Below are positions 27,627-36,065 of a stretch of 64,000 nucleotides of DNA, in pieces; position 1 is the first letter of the stretch, and the number at the start of each line of letters is the position of its first letter. The notes beneath the pieces are model-generated. The model did not search any database. It was not told the origin of the DNA and saw only the letters and a list, made by a program, of their open reading frames with translations. A program made the translations under genes and the position numbers. The DNA is taken from contig OZ247586.1 of the NCBI GenBank assembly GCA_965233855.1, positions 310,001-374,000 on the forward strand, in the 5' to 3' direction. Source of the stretch: Megaera_A sp965233855. Its GTDB lineage: Bacteria > Pseudomonadota > Alphaproteobacteria > Rickettsiales > Rickettsiaceae.

Positions 27627-28556
27627 ATGGCAGACAACAGTGAGTTACAAGAACTTTTAGAAACAAAAAATACAACAAAAAGAGCAACTGTGGATGCTCT
27701 AGAAGAAATGCTTTACAAACCAATTCCTGTTTTGGATCATGGTTTCATTAGAGTAATTGACTATATGGGAGATGATAGTTCAATTGTTCAAGCCGCTAGA
27801 GTTTCATATGGCCGTGGAACCAAAAAGAGTCTGCAAGACAAAGGACTTATCAATTATCTAATGCGCCATAGACACACAACACCATTCGAAATGTGCGATA
27901 TAAAATTTCATATTAAACTACCAATTTTTATTGCAAGACAATGGATTCGCCATAGAACAGCCAGTGTTAACGAATATTCAGCTAGATATTCTATATTAAG
28001 CAATGAATTTTATGTACCCGAAAAGATAAATTTAAGTGCACAATCAACAATAAATAAACAAGGGCGGAGCGAAGATGAACTCCCTGATGATGTTGCCGAT
28101 AAAGTGCTATCTATAATCAAGGATGATTCTGAAAAATGCTATCAACATTACATAGAAATGATGAACGAAGATGATAAGGGAAACGTCATTAATGAAGACA
28201 CCGTAGGAATCACTAGAGAACTAGCTCGAATGAACTTAACCTTAAATCACTATACAGAATGGTATTGGAAAATTAATTTACACAATTTATTACATTTCCT
28301 GGCCCTTCGCGCTGACTCTCATGCTCAATACGAAATTAGAGTATATGCACAAGCAATGCTGGATGTTGTAAAAGCTTGGGTACCATATGCATTTGAAGCT
28401 TTTGCTGAACATAGCATAAATGGTACTAATATTTCCAAAAAAGGAATGGAAGTAATCCGCAAAATGATCGAAGGAACAGAAGTAACTCAAGAATCAAGCG
28501 GCATGAGCAAAAGAGAATGGTCAGAATTAATGGCTATTATCAAAAGCGCAAAATAA
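27627..28556 (+). CDS. thyX: FAD-dependent thymidylate synthase
   Basis: Makes dTMP from dUMP with methylene-THF, FAD and NADPH. 309 residues. The ThyX signature is complete: RHRTASVNEYSARY; also LMRHRHTTPFEM (FAD binding) and the C-terminal WYWKINLHNLLHFLALR. Typical of Rickettsiales and of other lineages lacking ThyA. AAGGAAG lies about 7 bp before the ATG and a TTGACA at 27561 may be the -35; the -10 is not clear. Stands alone, divergent from the CorC-like gene. Confidence 0.96.
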   Translation: MADNSELQELLETKNTTKRATVDALEEMLYKPIPVLDHGFIRVIDYMGDDSSIVQAARVSYGRGTKKSLQDKGLINYLMRHRHTTPFEMCDIKFHIKLPIFIARQWIRHRTASVNEYSARYSILSNEFYVPEKINLSAQSTINKQGRSEDELPDDVADKVLSIIKDDSEKCYQHYIEMMNEDDKGNVINEDTVGITRELARMNLTLNHYTEWYWKINLHNLLHFLALRADSHAQYEIRVYAQAMLDVVKAWVPYAFEAFAEHSINGTNISKKGMEVIRKMIEGTEVTQESSGMSKREWSELMAIIKSAK

Positions 28557-28682
28557 ATTCATTGTGCCTAGCTTTAAATCCTTACAAAAAACAAAACAGC
28601 AATCTATTTCCTTTTTCATAGAAAGGATTAGATTGCATAGCTTCTCTATCCACGGCAACAGGCATTGCACGATATAACGAAT

Positions 28683-29594
28683 ATGAAAAAAGCAATAATT
28701 ATATGTGGCCCAACAGCAAGTGGTAAAACAGAATTTGCTCATAAATTAGCAATCAAAAATGATGGAGAAATTGTTAATTCTGACTCAATGCAGCTATATA
28801 AACAACTCCCTATCATTACTGCTTCACCAGAACAAAGGCTGAAAGATGAACTACCATATCATCTATATAATTTCCAAGATATTGATAAAGAACTTTCAGC
28901 AACAAAATATGTGGATCTAGCTAGCAAGTCTATTCAAGAGATTACATCGCGAAACAAACTTCCAATTATTGTAGGAGGAAGTGGAATGTATATCAGCATG
29001 CTAGTAAATGGTTATAGCGCTATGCCTAGCATTAATGCAGATATTCGTCAAAATACTAGAGAATTAAGAGAAAAAATTGGAGCAGTTGCATTTTTTGAAG
29101 AATTAAAAAAACTTGACCCTCAAATTTGTACAATTTTAAATCCAACTGACTCTCAAAGAACTCTCCGAGCTTATGAAATAGTAAAACAAACTGGCCAGTC
29201 TATTCTGGAATTTCAAAAGCGAGATAACCACAAAACTCTACCTGATTTTGACTTTGAAATTATATACCTTCTTCCGGAGCGAAAATTTTTATATGACACT
29301 TGCAATAAACGCCTAAAATCATTGTTTGAAACTGGGGCGATAGAAGAGGTGGAAAATATATATAGAAAATTTGGCGAAATCGAAACTACTGGAATGAAAG
29401 CGCTAGGAGTAAAAGAAATTATTGAATATATAAAAGGAAATATCTCGATTGATGAAGCTATAAAGCTTGCAAGTGCAAAAACCAGGCAATATGCAAAAAG
29501 ACAAACCACTTGGTTTAGTAATCAAATTAAAGCTGATAGTATTATTGAGTTTGCATCAATAAAAGAATATAAAGAAATAACATTATCCTTATAG
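28683..29594 (+). CDS. miaA: tRNA dimethylallyltransferase
   Basis: Transfers dimethylallyl to A37 of tRNAs reading UNN codons. About 303 residues from the ATG at 28683, which begins MKKAIIICGPTASGKTEFA with the P-loop; the frame upstream to 28665 adds six doubtful residues. Other blocks: VNSDSMQLYKQLPI, PIIVGGSGMYI (the family has VGGTGLY) and DSQRTLRAYE. The C-terminal zinc-finger-like stretch is absent, as in bacteria generally. IS copy D starts 11 bp after the stop. Confidence 0.95.
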   Translation: MKKAIIICGPTASGKTEFAHKLAIKNDGEIVNSDSMQLYKQLPIITASPEQRLKDELPYHLYNFQDIDKELSATKYVDLASKSIQEITSRNKLPIIVGGSGMYISMLVNGYSAMPSINADIRQNTRELREKIGAVAFFEELKKLDPQICTILNPTDSQRTLRAYEIVKQTGQSILEFQKRDNHKTLPDFDFEIIYLLPERKFLYDTCNKRLKSLFETGAIEEVENIYRKFGEIETTGMKALGVKEIIEYIKGNISIDEAIKLASAKTRQYAKRQTTWFSNQIKADSIIEFASIKEYKEITLSL

Positions 29595-29605
29595 CAATTT
29601 CCACC

Positions 29606-31281
29606 CAGCGATTCGAAATATGAGCTAGAACCGTTGCATCATAACGCATTGAAAAAACGTATTTCGTAGAGCAAAAAGAAAAAAATAGTAAAATGCATAT
29701 AAATCTTTAGAATAATACCAGTATATTTAATAAAGATTGGTACAGTCGTATTCATTCTAAAAAACACCTAAGTGTAAGTGCATTGTTAGAGTCAATTTCT
29801 AACAAATTTGGATTAATTTCAGACAATAGAGCGCCAAACAGTACTCATAAGATAAAGGATGTGATGCTATCAGGTCTTGCTTGCATGTATTTTCAATCCC
29901 AATCGTTATTATAATTTCAACGCAAAATGCAGAATCATCACCAAAAAAATAACCTCAAAAGCATGTTTAATGTTAATGATCTTCCTACAGACAATGGAAT
30001 GCGTAATATTATAGATTCTGTAAATCCAGAAGTAGCATTTAGACCAATATTTAAAGAATTATTTAATAAATTACAAAGAGGCAAACACCTTGAACAATAT
30101 CAAACATTACCAGGGAAGTATTTATTGAATGTAGATGGTACGCAATATTTTAGCTCTAAGGAAATTAGTTGTAAAAAATGCTTAACACGTGGTACTGTCA
30201 AAAACTCATATCACTGCCATCAAGCATTACAAGCGGCAATTGTTAAAGACGGCTTACGTCAGGTCATACCAGTGATGCCAGAAGATATTTGCATACAAGA
30301 TGGAGCAAAAAAAGAAGATAGTGAAGTAAATGCTTTTTATAGATTTATAGATAAGTTTAGAAAGGATCACGATAAGTTAGGCATTATTATCAATGCCGAT
30401 GGATTATATGCAACAACACCAGTAATTGAGAAGATACATTCCCATAATGCAAACTACATTTTTCGTGCAAAACCCAAACAACATAAGACATTGATGAATA
30501 ATCTAACCTCTATAGATAAATCTAAAGTTTATACCACTAGCCGAAGAAATAATGAACTTGTCATAGAGTGGGTTAATGATATTGAACTCTTTAGTGGCAC
30601 CAAACAAAGAACAAATTATATAGCTGCATGGGAGCTAGTTCCTCAGAAAAACGGCACAAAAAAAGTGCAGTATTTTGGCAAATGGATAACTGACTTAGAA
30701 ATCACAAATAAGAATGCAAAAATTATTTTAGATGCTGCAAGAGCACGTTGGAAAATAGAAAATGAGTGCTTCAATAGTTTAAAAAATCATGGATATAACA
30801 TTGAACATAATTATGGTCACGGTAAAAACAATTCATGTTATAACTTCTATAACTTTACATTATTATCATTTTTGATGCATCAAATTCATCAATTAACCGA
30901 TAGTTTATTCCAAAAACTCAGATTAAAATATAGCCGTTTAGCTTCATTATGGCATCAAGTCGGAGCGTTTGTTAATAGACTGTATTTTACCAACTTAGAA
31001 GCGTTATGGGAATTTTTGATTGGAGAAATGGATTATGAACCACCACCAACTTAAGGTGTTGTTTGATTGATTACTAGCTGTATTTATCAATAGACTTGCT
31101 ATTGATAACCGTTGTGGTGTATCATTTTTGTGAAAATGTTATTTTGTGATGTTTTCTACTAGCAAATCTGGTAATTATCACCATCTTTTTGATAAAAATA
31201 AAGCAAATATAATCTGATAATTTGCTACAAAGCCGATAATATTTTTATAACACTGATTTTATTCCATATTTCGAATCGCTG
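29606..31281 (+). mobile_element. 1676-bp IS, copy D
   Basis: Same ends; one base shorter than the other full copies (a T lost in a poly-T run near 31250). Left flank ATTTCCACC, right flank TAGCACGCC: no matching target duplication. The right junction cuts an unrelated gene. Confidence 0.92.
29927..31054 (+). CDS. IS transposase, copy D, split by premature TAA
   Basis: TAA at 29912-29914 splits the frame 29783-31054. The 375-residue frame from 29927 is the same as in copies B and E. Confidence 0.85.
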   Translation: MQNHHQKNNLKSMFNVNDLPTDNGMRNIIDSVNPEVAFRPIFKELFNKLQRGKHLEQYQTLPGKYLLNVDGTQYFSSKEISCKKCLTRGTVKNSYHCHQALQAAIVKDGLRQVIPVMPEDICIQDGAKKEDSEVNAFYRFIDKFRKDHDKLGIIINADGLYATTPVIEKIHSHNANYIFRAKPKQHKTLMNNLTSIDKSKVYTTSRRNNELVIEWVNDIELFSGTKQRTNYIAAWELVPQKNGTKKVQYFGKWITDLEITNKNAKIILDAARARWKIENECFNSLKNHGYNIEHNYGHGKNNSCYNFYNFTLLSFLMHQIHQLTDSLFQKLRLKYSRLASLWHQVGAFVNRLYFTNLEALWEFLIGEMDYEPPPT

Positions 31282-31435
31282 TAGCACGCCCATCTTTAAA
31301 ATATGAAATAAGAGAATTGAAACTCTCCTCAGCAGTTATTTTATTTTTAGAATAAACGTCATCTATAAGTTTATTTAATGTATCTGAGAAGGGGGTGTAA
31401 GGAGTTGTTGTTTCTTCTGCTTTTAGTTTAGCCAT
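31282..31435 (-). pseudogene. N-terminal fragment of an unidentified protein, cut by IS copy D
   Basis: Minus-strand frame starting with ATG at 31435 (MAKLKAEETTTPYTPF) and encoding ~51 native residues before it enters the IS end; it stops in the IS at 31259-31261. Acidic/polar, no recognisable domain. The rest of the gene is not on the other side of copy D, which follows miaA, so the junction is a rearrangement, not a simple insertion. Confidence 0.6.
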
Positions 31436-31708
31436 GGTTAAAATCCGTTAATTGATATTGTGGGTGTATAATTAAAGAATTTTATCAATATTGTCAATAA
31501 AAATTAGGTATATTTATGAAGAAATATTATATTTTTCGTTAATAAAATGAATAAGGTAAGGTTTGTTCTACTTTTGATAGTTATCAGTATATAATTGTTG
31601 CGTATGGATATTTAAAAAATAGATAAATCAACTCTAATATGGTTTTTATTTGTATAGATAAATTATTTGTGCCAGACTCTATGAATATTAATTTTAGGAG
31701 AAATCTAG

Positions 31709-32224
31709 ATGTTTAAGAAAATTATTTTTATTACTAGTGTCGCATTTTTTGCTTTTTGTAATTTTGCAAATGCGGCTGAGACTAATGCGGATATTGCTAC
31801 TCAAGGAACTGAAGAAAATGCTGTAGCAACCGATGGATCATCTGAGGAAGTAGTTGAGAAAACTACGCTGGAAGTATCAGGCGCTTGGGCGCGTGCTTCT
31901 CTATCTTCAAATAACAATTCTGCTGCTTATATGTCCATTAACAACCCAACTAATAAGCAGATTACTATCTTGGGTGCATCTGCAGCTGTTATAGCAAATA
32001 ATGTTGAGCTTCATAAAAGTTTCGTTGATGAAAAGGGGGTCAGCAGAATGACTTCAATTGATAAAATAGTTGTTCCAGCAAATAGTACTATTTCTTTGGC
32101 GCCAGGTGGTATTCACATTATGCTATTTGATTTAAAAAGAAAATTAGTGGCAGGAGAAAAGTTTAAAATAATTCTAGCTCTTGAAGAGATGGATGCGATT
32201 ACTGTTGAAGCTGAGATTAAATAG
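31709..32224 (+). CDS. Periplasmic copper chaperone PCu(A)C-like protein
   Basis: 171 residues. A signal peptide (MFKKIIFITSVAFFAFCNFA, cut near NAAET) is followed by a Thr/Glu-rich spacer and the PCuAC domain (about 55-171). Copper ligands follow the family spacing: His in VELHKSF, Met in VSRMTS, then 21 residues to HIM in GIHIMLFD. Role by family: carries Cu(I) to the CuA site of cytochrome c oxidase. TAGGAG lies 8 bp before the ATG. Single gene, closed by a hairpin at 32247. 31436-31708 upstream holds no gene I can support. Confidence 0.9.
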   Translation: MFKKIIFITSVAFFAFCNFANAAETNADIATQGTEENAVATDGSSEEVVEKTTLEVSGAWARASLSSNNNSAAYMSINNPTNKQITILGASAAVIANNVELHKSFVDEKGVSRMTSIDKIVVPANSTISLAPGGIHIMLFDLKRKLVAGEKFKIILALEEMDAITVEAEIK

Positions 32225-32246
32225 ATTTTTAGTATAAAATAAATTT

Positions 32247-32289
32247 AAAGAGAGTGAGTAAATAAACACTCGCTCTCTTTATTTTAATT
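32247..32289. terminator. Hairpin terminator after the PCu(A)C gene
   Basis: Arms AAAGAGAGTGAGT (32247-32259) and ACTCGCTCTCTTT (32268-32280) pair with one mismatch (12 of 13) and are followed by an AT-rich run. Could serve both strands. Confidence 0.75.
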
Positions 32290-32407
32290 AAAAATCTAGA
32301 TCAATGTAATGAGCAACTTTAAATACATCATTTGCTGCTGTTGGTCCAGGCATGAATGTTATAAAGCTGCTTGCTGAAAAAAAGGTAATGAATAATTCAA
32401 GAGTCAT
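32288..32407 (-). pseudogene. N-terminal remnant of a LysE/RhtB-type exporter
   Basis: 39 codons: MTLELFITFFSASSFITF followed by MPGPT, which matches the start of LysE/RhtB amino-acid exporters (the first membrane helix with the TPGPN-type turn), then NDVFKVAHYIDLDF and stop. The family has ~205 residues; no downstream membrane segments are found before mgtE. Short and of low weight, but the PGP motif in the right place makes it more than chance. Confidence 0.5.
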
Positions 32408-32495
32408 GTTTTTAAGTTATTTGAAAAATTGCAATAATTTGATTGTATCTGATTAAAGGTTTTAATAGAAGGATTATAGGTATTTTAGGGTAAAA

Positions 32496-33866
32496 TCATA
32501 CCAAAAAGAAATAAGCTAATCCTAGGAAACTAAAAAATCCTATAGCATCAGTACAAGCGGTGAGAAAAACTCCAGAAGCCGCAGCTGGATCAATGTTAAA
32601 ATGGTTTAATAAAATTGGTATTCCAGATCCAAGTAATCCTGCAATTGTAAAGTTTATAAGAACGGCGCTGGCAAAAACTATACTTAAATTCATATCTGCA
32701 AATAATAGGTATGTAAGTATAATTCCTATTATAGAGAGTAATGCTCCATTAAGCATGCAAAGTAGGATTTCTTTAGAAATAACCCTTCTAGTATTGGCAC
32801 TTGTAATTTCTCGATTCGCAAGAGCGCGTACAGTTACAGTCATTGCTTGAGTGCCCGCATTACCTCCCATTGAAGCAACAATGGGCATTATTGTTGCAAG
32901 AGTAATTAGTTTTGCTATTGTTCCGCTAAATTGATTAATAACAAGAGAGGTTAGGCATGCTGTTACTAGATTTACGAATAGCCAAGGGAATCTATGGCGA
33001 GCAGAAGCAAATAGATTAGAGAAAATATCGCTATTATTCACCCCACCAAGATGCATAAATTCGCTCTCTGTCTGTTCTTCAATAATATAAATCATATTAT
33101 CAATTGATATACTACCAACAAGTTTACCTTGTCTATTTGTGACTGGTACAATAGTTAGTGCGTATTGTTTAAATATAAATGCCAGCTCATCAATAGGAGT
33201 ATTAGTTTCTGCAATTTTGAATTCTTTATTCATTATCTTTTCAAGAGGAGTATTTCTTGGGCTCTTTAGTAGAGTGCTTAGAAGTAGAGTTCCTACTGGA
33301 CGAAACCTAGTGCTTACAATGATAGCTGCATGAAAATCTGCGCTAATATTACTTCTTCTTATATAGTCAATTGCTTGGCCAGCTGTCCAATGTTGTTTGA
33401 ATGCTATGAAATCTTTCTCTAATATACGGCCTGCAGTACTTTCTGCATATTTAAATCCTTCGAGAATTTGTCTGCGTTTTTCAGCTTTAAGTTTTTCGAT
33501 TATTGCTTTTTTAAGTTCGAAATCTAGGTCATCAATTACTTCTATGGAATCTTCAATGTCCAATATATTGATTAGCTTAGCACTCTTTGTAATGCCAATA
33601 GCTTCAATGGCTCGTTGTTTATTGCCATCACTTAGGCAAGCTAAAACTTCGGGGTTGATTTTGGTTGCTATAGATGGAAAAATTAGGTGATAATGTTTTT
33701 TACTAGCATTATCAATAAAATCTGCTAGATCTGCATAGTGAAGATCTAATAGTAATTCAATAGCATTATTAGTCTTGTCATTATTAAGAAGATAAGTTAT
33801 ATGCTCGAATTGATCGGCAAGCTTGCCCTGATGATCGGGTTGTATAGTGTTTTGCTTGTCTAGCAT
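32496..33866 (-). CDS. mgtE: Magnesium transporter MgtE
   Basis: 456 residues. Cytosolic N domain (about 1-130, LLDLHYADLADFID and similar repeats), CBS pair (about 140-260) that senses Mg2+, then five membrane helices (about 290-456) with the pore motifs MPIVASMGGNAGTQAMTV and a C-terminal ACTDAIGFFSFLGLAYFF. Full length. Imports Mg2+ down the membrane potential. Monocistronic as far as visible. Confidence 0.95.
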   Translation of the reverse strand: MLDKQNTIQPDHQGKLADQFEHITYLLNNDKTNNAIELLLDLHYADLADFIDNASKKHYHLIFPSIATKINPEVLACLSDGNKQRAIEAIGITKSAKLINILDIEDSIEVIDDLDFELKKAIIEKLKAEKRRQILEGFKYAESTAGRILEKDFIAFKQHWTAGQAIDYIRRSNISADFHAAIIVSTRFRPVGTLLLSTLLKSPRNTPLEKIMNKEFKIAETNTPIDELAFIFKQYALTIVPVTNRQGKLVGSISIDNMIYIIEEQTESEFMHLGGVNNSDIFSNLFASARHRFPWLFVNLVTACLTSLVINQFSGTIAKLITLATIMPIVASMGGNAGTQAMTVTVRALANREITSANTRRVISKEILLCMLNGALLSIIGIILTYLLFADMNLSIVFASAVLINFTIAGLLGSGIPILLNHFNIDPAAASGVFLTACTDAIGFFSFLGLAYFFLV

Positions 33867-34003
33867 GGAGCACCTTCGATTAATCTATATAGTAAGTTAA
33901 ATAGCATATATACGTTGCTATCTTTTTGTCTTACTATAGTTTCCTAAATATTACATTATTGTTTATATTGTCTCTTAATCTACTTATCAATTTATTAAGT
34001 CTA

Positions 34004-34093
34004 TGGTGCGGCCGAGAAGATTTGAACTTCCACTCCTCGCAATGAGGAACAACGACCTCAACGTTGCGCGTCTACCAATTCCGCCACGGCCGC
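34004..34093 (-). tRNA. tRNA-Leu (anticodon GAG)
   Basis: 90 nt with encoded CCA. Acceptor GCGGCCG/CGGCCGC; anticodon stem CAACG/CGTTG with loop TTGAGGT, anticodon GAG; long class II variable arm (TTCCTCATTGCGAGGA) as expected for tRNA-Leu; T-arm with TTCAAAT. Its 5' end lies five bases from the long palindrome at 34099. Confidence 0.95.
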
Positions 34094-34098
34094 AAAGA

Positions 34099-34211
34099 CA
34101 AATTATGCCAAGTTCCAGATTAAATATTACATATTGGCTCTTCGCTTAAGCTTTGACGAGTCTTTGCTCTTCGCGCCAGGTAATATTTAATCTGGAACTT
34201 GGTATAATTTG
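34099..34211. repeat. Long palindromic element, 32-bp arms
   Basis: Arms 34099-34130 and 34180-34211 are inverted copies with one mismatch in 32 (key part CCAAGTTCCAGATTAAATAT), around a 49-nt loop that holds two direct copies of GCTCTTCGC (near 34137 and 34166). It lies between tRNA-Leu and the end of maf. Could be a mobile palindromic repeat (like Rickettsia palindromic elements or a MITE) or a strong terminator for maf. Confidence 0.85.
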
Positions 34212-34284
34212 TATATCAAATTTTGCCTTGAAAAGCAATTATTACTGTATGTTTTTGTAACGTCTTTGGGTTTAGTAGTTATTT

Positions 34285-34878
34285 TTATTTTGAATCTACG
34301 GAGAATCCAAGGCTGGTAAGCATGTTCATTGTTTCAAATAAGGGTAAACCAACTATGTTTGAGAATGAACCTGATAAGAAGCTAATATAAGATTCTGCAT
34401 GACCAGATACCGTGTATCCACCCGCTTTACCGACACCTTCTCCTAGGTCACAGAAATAATCTATTTCAGATTTAGATAGTTTTTTAAATTTAAGAGTAGA
34501 TTTTACAACGCGTTTCAAGCATTTATACTCCGAATCAGTTTTTTTGATGATACAGACACCAGTATAGATGCGATGTCTTCTATTTGAAAGTAATTCCAAA
34601 CTCTCTCTGACATCATCCGCATTTTTTGCTTTTCTCATTATGGATCTTCCAACAACTGGAACAGTGTCGGCTCCAATAATAATGCTGTTATCTATATTTT
34701 CGGCAATTTTTGCTGCTTTTTCATGCGCTAATCTTTTAGCAAGATTCATCGGTGTTTCTTTTGGAAATTCCGTTTCGTCAATGTCTGAGGGAATGACTTT
34801 ATTGGGAATTATTCCAACTTGTTTCAGTAACTGAAGTCTTGCGGGAGAGGCGGAGGCTAAAATTATAGGAAGTTGCAT
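34285..34878 (-). CDS. maf: Maf-like nucleoside triphosphate pyrophosphatase
   Basis: House-cleaning pyrophosphatase acting on non-canonical or modified nucleotides (dTTP/UTP or m7GTP subfamily). About 197 residues from the ATG at 34878 (MQLPIILASASPARLQLL), the typical Maf start; a longer frame to 34902 would overlap infA. SDIDETEFP, LAHEKAAKI and IIGADTVPVV are the substrate and metal motifs; YTVSGHAESYIS replaces the usual GxxGxxAxxfi. Follows infA by 4 bp, the infA-maf order known in alphaproteobacteria. Confidence 0.93.
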   Translation of the reverse strand: MQLPIILASASPARLQLLKQVGIIPNKVIPSDIDETEFPKETPMNLAKRLAHEKAAKIAENIDNSIIIGADTVPVVGRSIMRKAKNADDVRESLELLSNRRHRIYTGVCIIKKTDSEYKCLKRVVKSTLKFKKLSKSEIDYFCDLGEGVGKAGGYTVSGHAESYISFLSGSFSNIVGLPLFETMNMLTSLGFSVDSK

Positions 34879-34882
34879 AGAA

Positions 34883-35098
34883 TTAGTGACGCAAAATAAC
34901 ACGACCTTTTGATAGATCGTAAGGTGTCATTTCAACCTTCACTTTATCGCCGGCTAATATGCGGATACGATTTTTGCGCATTCTTCCAGAAGTATGAGCA
35001 ACAATCTCGTGTCCATTCTCAAGCTTCACTCTAAAATGTGCATTTGGAAGTAGTTCTAGTACTTCACCGTCAAATTCAATTAGTTCTTCTTTAGCCAT
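34883..35098 (-). CDS. infA: Translation initiation factor IF-1
   Basis: 71-residue OB-fold protein binding the ribosomal A site during initiation. MAKEELIEFDGEVLELLPNA, then VKLENGHEIVAHTSGRMRKN and GDKVKVEMTPYDLSKGRV are the standard IF-1 sequence. First gene of infA-maf. 35099-35248 upstream is AT-rich with no gene seen. Confidence 0.97.
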   Translation of the reverse strand: MAKEELIEFDGEVLELLPNAHFRVKLENGHEIVAHTSGRMRKNRIRILAGDKVKVEMTPYDLSKGRVILRH

Positions 35099-35248
35099 TA
35101 TATTTTTGTATTATAAAATTTATTTTGCAAATCATACCAATAATCCAATATTAAAGCAAGGTCTAATAGGAGTGCTTTAGTATAATGTAAAAAATTTTAA
35201 GTTTATTCACTAAATTTCTTATATGTGTGAGAATGGCACTAAGATGAG

Positions 35249-35422
35249 GTGTTGCTCTTAAAACCTTATAGAGGAATATCACAAAAAACTGCTGCCACTA
35301 CTGATAGAGATCTTAGTTCCACATTTAGCCTTTTTTACAACTCAATGCTCAGTAATTCTTATACAAAATATCATATTGACATGGATGGTAAATATATATA
35401 TATTGCATGCAAATCAAATTAA
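35249..35422 (+). other. Doubtful 57-codon ORF upstream of rpmB
   Basis: A GTG-started open frame (LLLKPYRGISQKTAATTDRD... to ...IYIACKSN) fills most of the region before rpmB, stopping 19 bp before its ATG. The rpmB promoter lies inside its end. No homologue is recognised; probably chance or a decayed gene. Confidence 0.15.
35376..35404 (+). promoter_or_regulatory. Promoter of rpmB-rpmE
   Basis: TTGACA (35376-35381), 17-bp spacer, TATATT (35399-35404), about 38 bp before the rpmB ATG. Consensus-like sigma-70 promoter. Confidence 0.75.
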
Positions 35423-35441
35423 TATATTAGGGATTAATATA

Positions 35442-35735
35442 ATGTCTCGTAGATGCGAATTAACAGGTGTAGCGGTGCAATATGGAAATAATGTATCACA
35501 CTCACAGAGGAAAACTAGAAGACGTTTTGAGCCAAACGTACGTAGCGTAATTTATACAAGTGAAGTTACTGGTGAGAAATATAAGTTAAAAGTTGTAGCG
35601 AAAACTATGCGTAGCATAGAAAAGCTTGGTGGGCTTGATGCATTCATGCTAAAAGCAAAATCAACGGCGATGTCTTTGAGAGCAAAGAAGCTGAAAAAAG
35701 AAATCACCAAGAGAGTTAAGGGAGCAGCAGCATGA
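35442..35735 (+). CDS. rpmB: 50S ribosomal protein bL28
   Basis: 97 residues from the ATG at 35442, MSRRCELTGVAVQYGNNVSH, followed by SQRKTRRRFEPNV, the hallmark of bL28 (only one of the zinc-site cysteines remains). A longer frame from 35376 runs through the promoter and is rejected. C-terminal half KLKVVAKTMRSIEKLGG is the alphaproteobacterial form. Overlaps rpmE by 4 bp (ATGA). Confidence 0.96.
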   Translation: MSRRCELTGVAVQYGNNVSHSQRKTRRRFEPNVRSVIYTSEVTGEKYKLKVVAKTMRSIEKLGGLDAFMLKAKSTAMSLRAKKLKKEITKRVKGAAA

Positions 35736-35959
35736 AAAAAGATATACACCCAGAATATAAAAAACTAAAAATCACAATTGGTAAGGATGAATTTATCACT
35801 GGATCAACTTTAAAGTCTGGCGAAATACTCATGGATGTTGATTATCGTAAGCACCCAGCATGGAATAAAGATGCAGGAAATGTTGTAAATCAATCTAATA
35901 AAAATGTAAGCGACTTTAACAAAAAGTTCGGTGGACTTTCATTTGGAATGAAAAAATAA
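35732..35959 (+). CDS. rpmE: 50S ribosomal protein bL31
   Basis: 75 residues, MKKDIHPEYKKLKITIGKDE, with VDYRKHPAWNKDAG near the middle. The zinc-binding cysteines of the C+ form are absent, so it is a Cys-less bL31. Coupled to rpmB by a 4-bp overlap and followed by a strong terminator. Confidence 0.95.
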   Translation: MKKDIHPEYKKLKITIGKDEFITGSTLKSGEILMDVDYRKHPAWNKDAGNVVNQSNKNVSDFNKKFGGLSFGMKK

Positions 35960-35982
35960 TACCATTAACCAAAACTTTCCCC

Positions 35983-36023
35983 AAAGCCCTCATGGATTTT
36001 TAAACCCATGGGGGCTTTTTTTT
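35983..36023 (+). terminator. Rho-independent terminator after rpmE
   Basis: Stem AAGCCCTCATGG / CCATGGGGGCTT (11 of 12 paired) followed by a run of eight T. Confidence 0.9.
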
Positions 36024-36065
36024 ATTCATATACAACCAGAAACATATATTGCTGCTCATTTTAGC

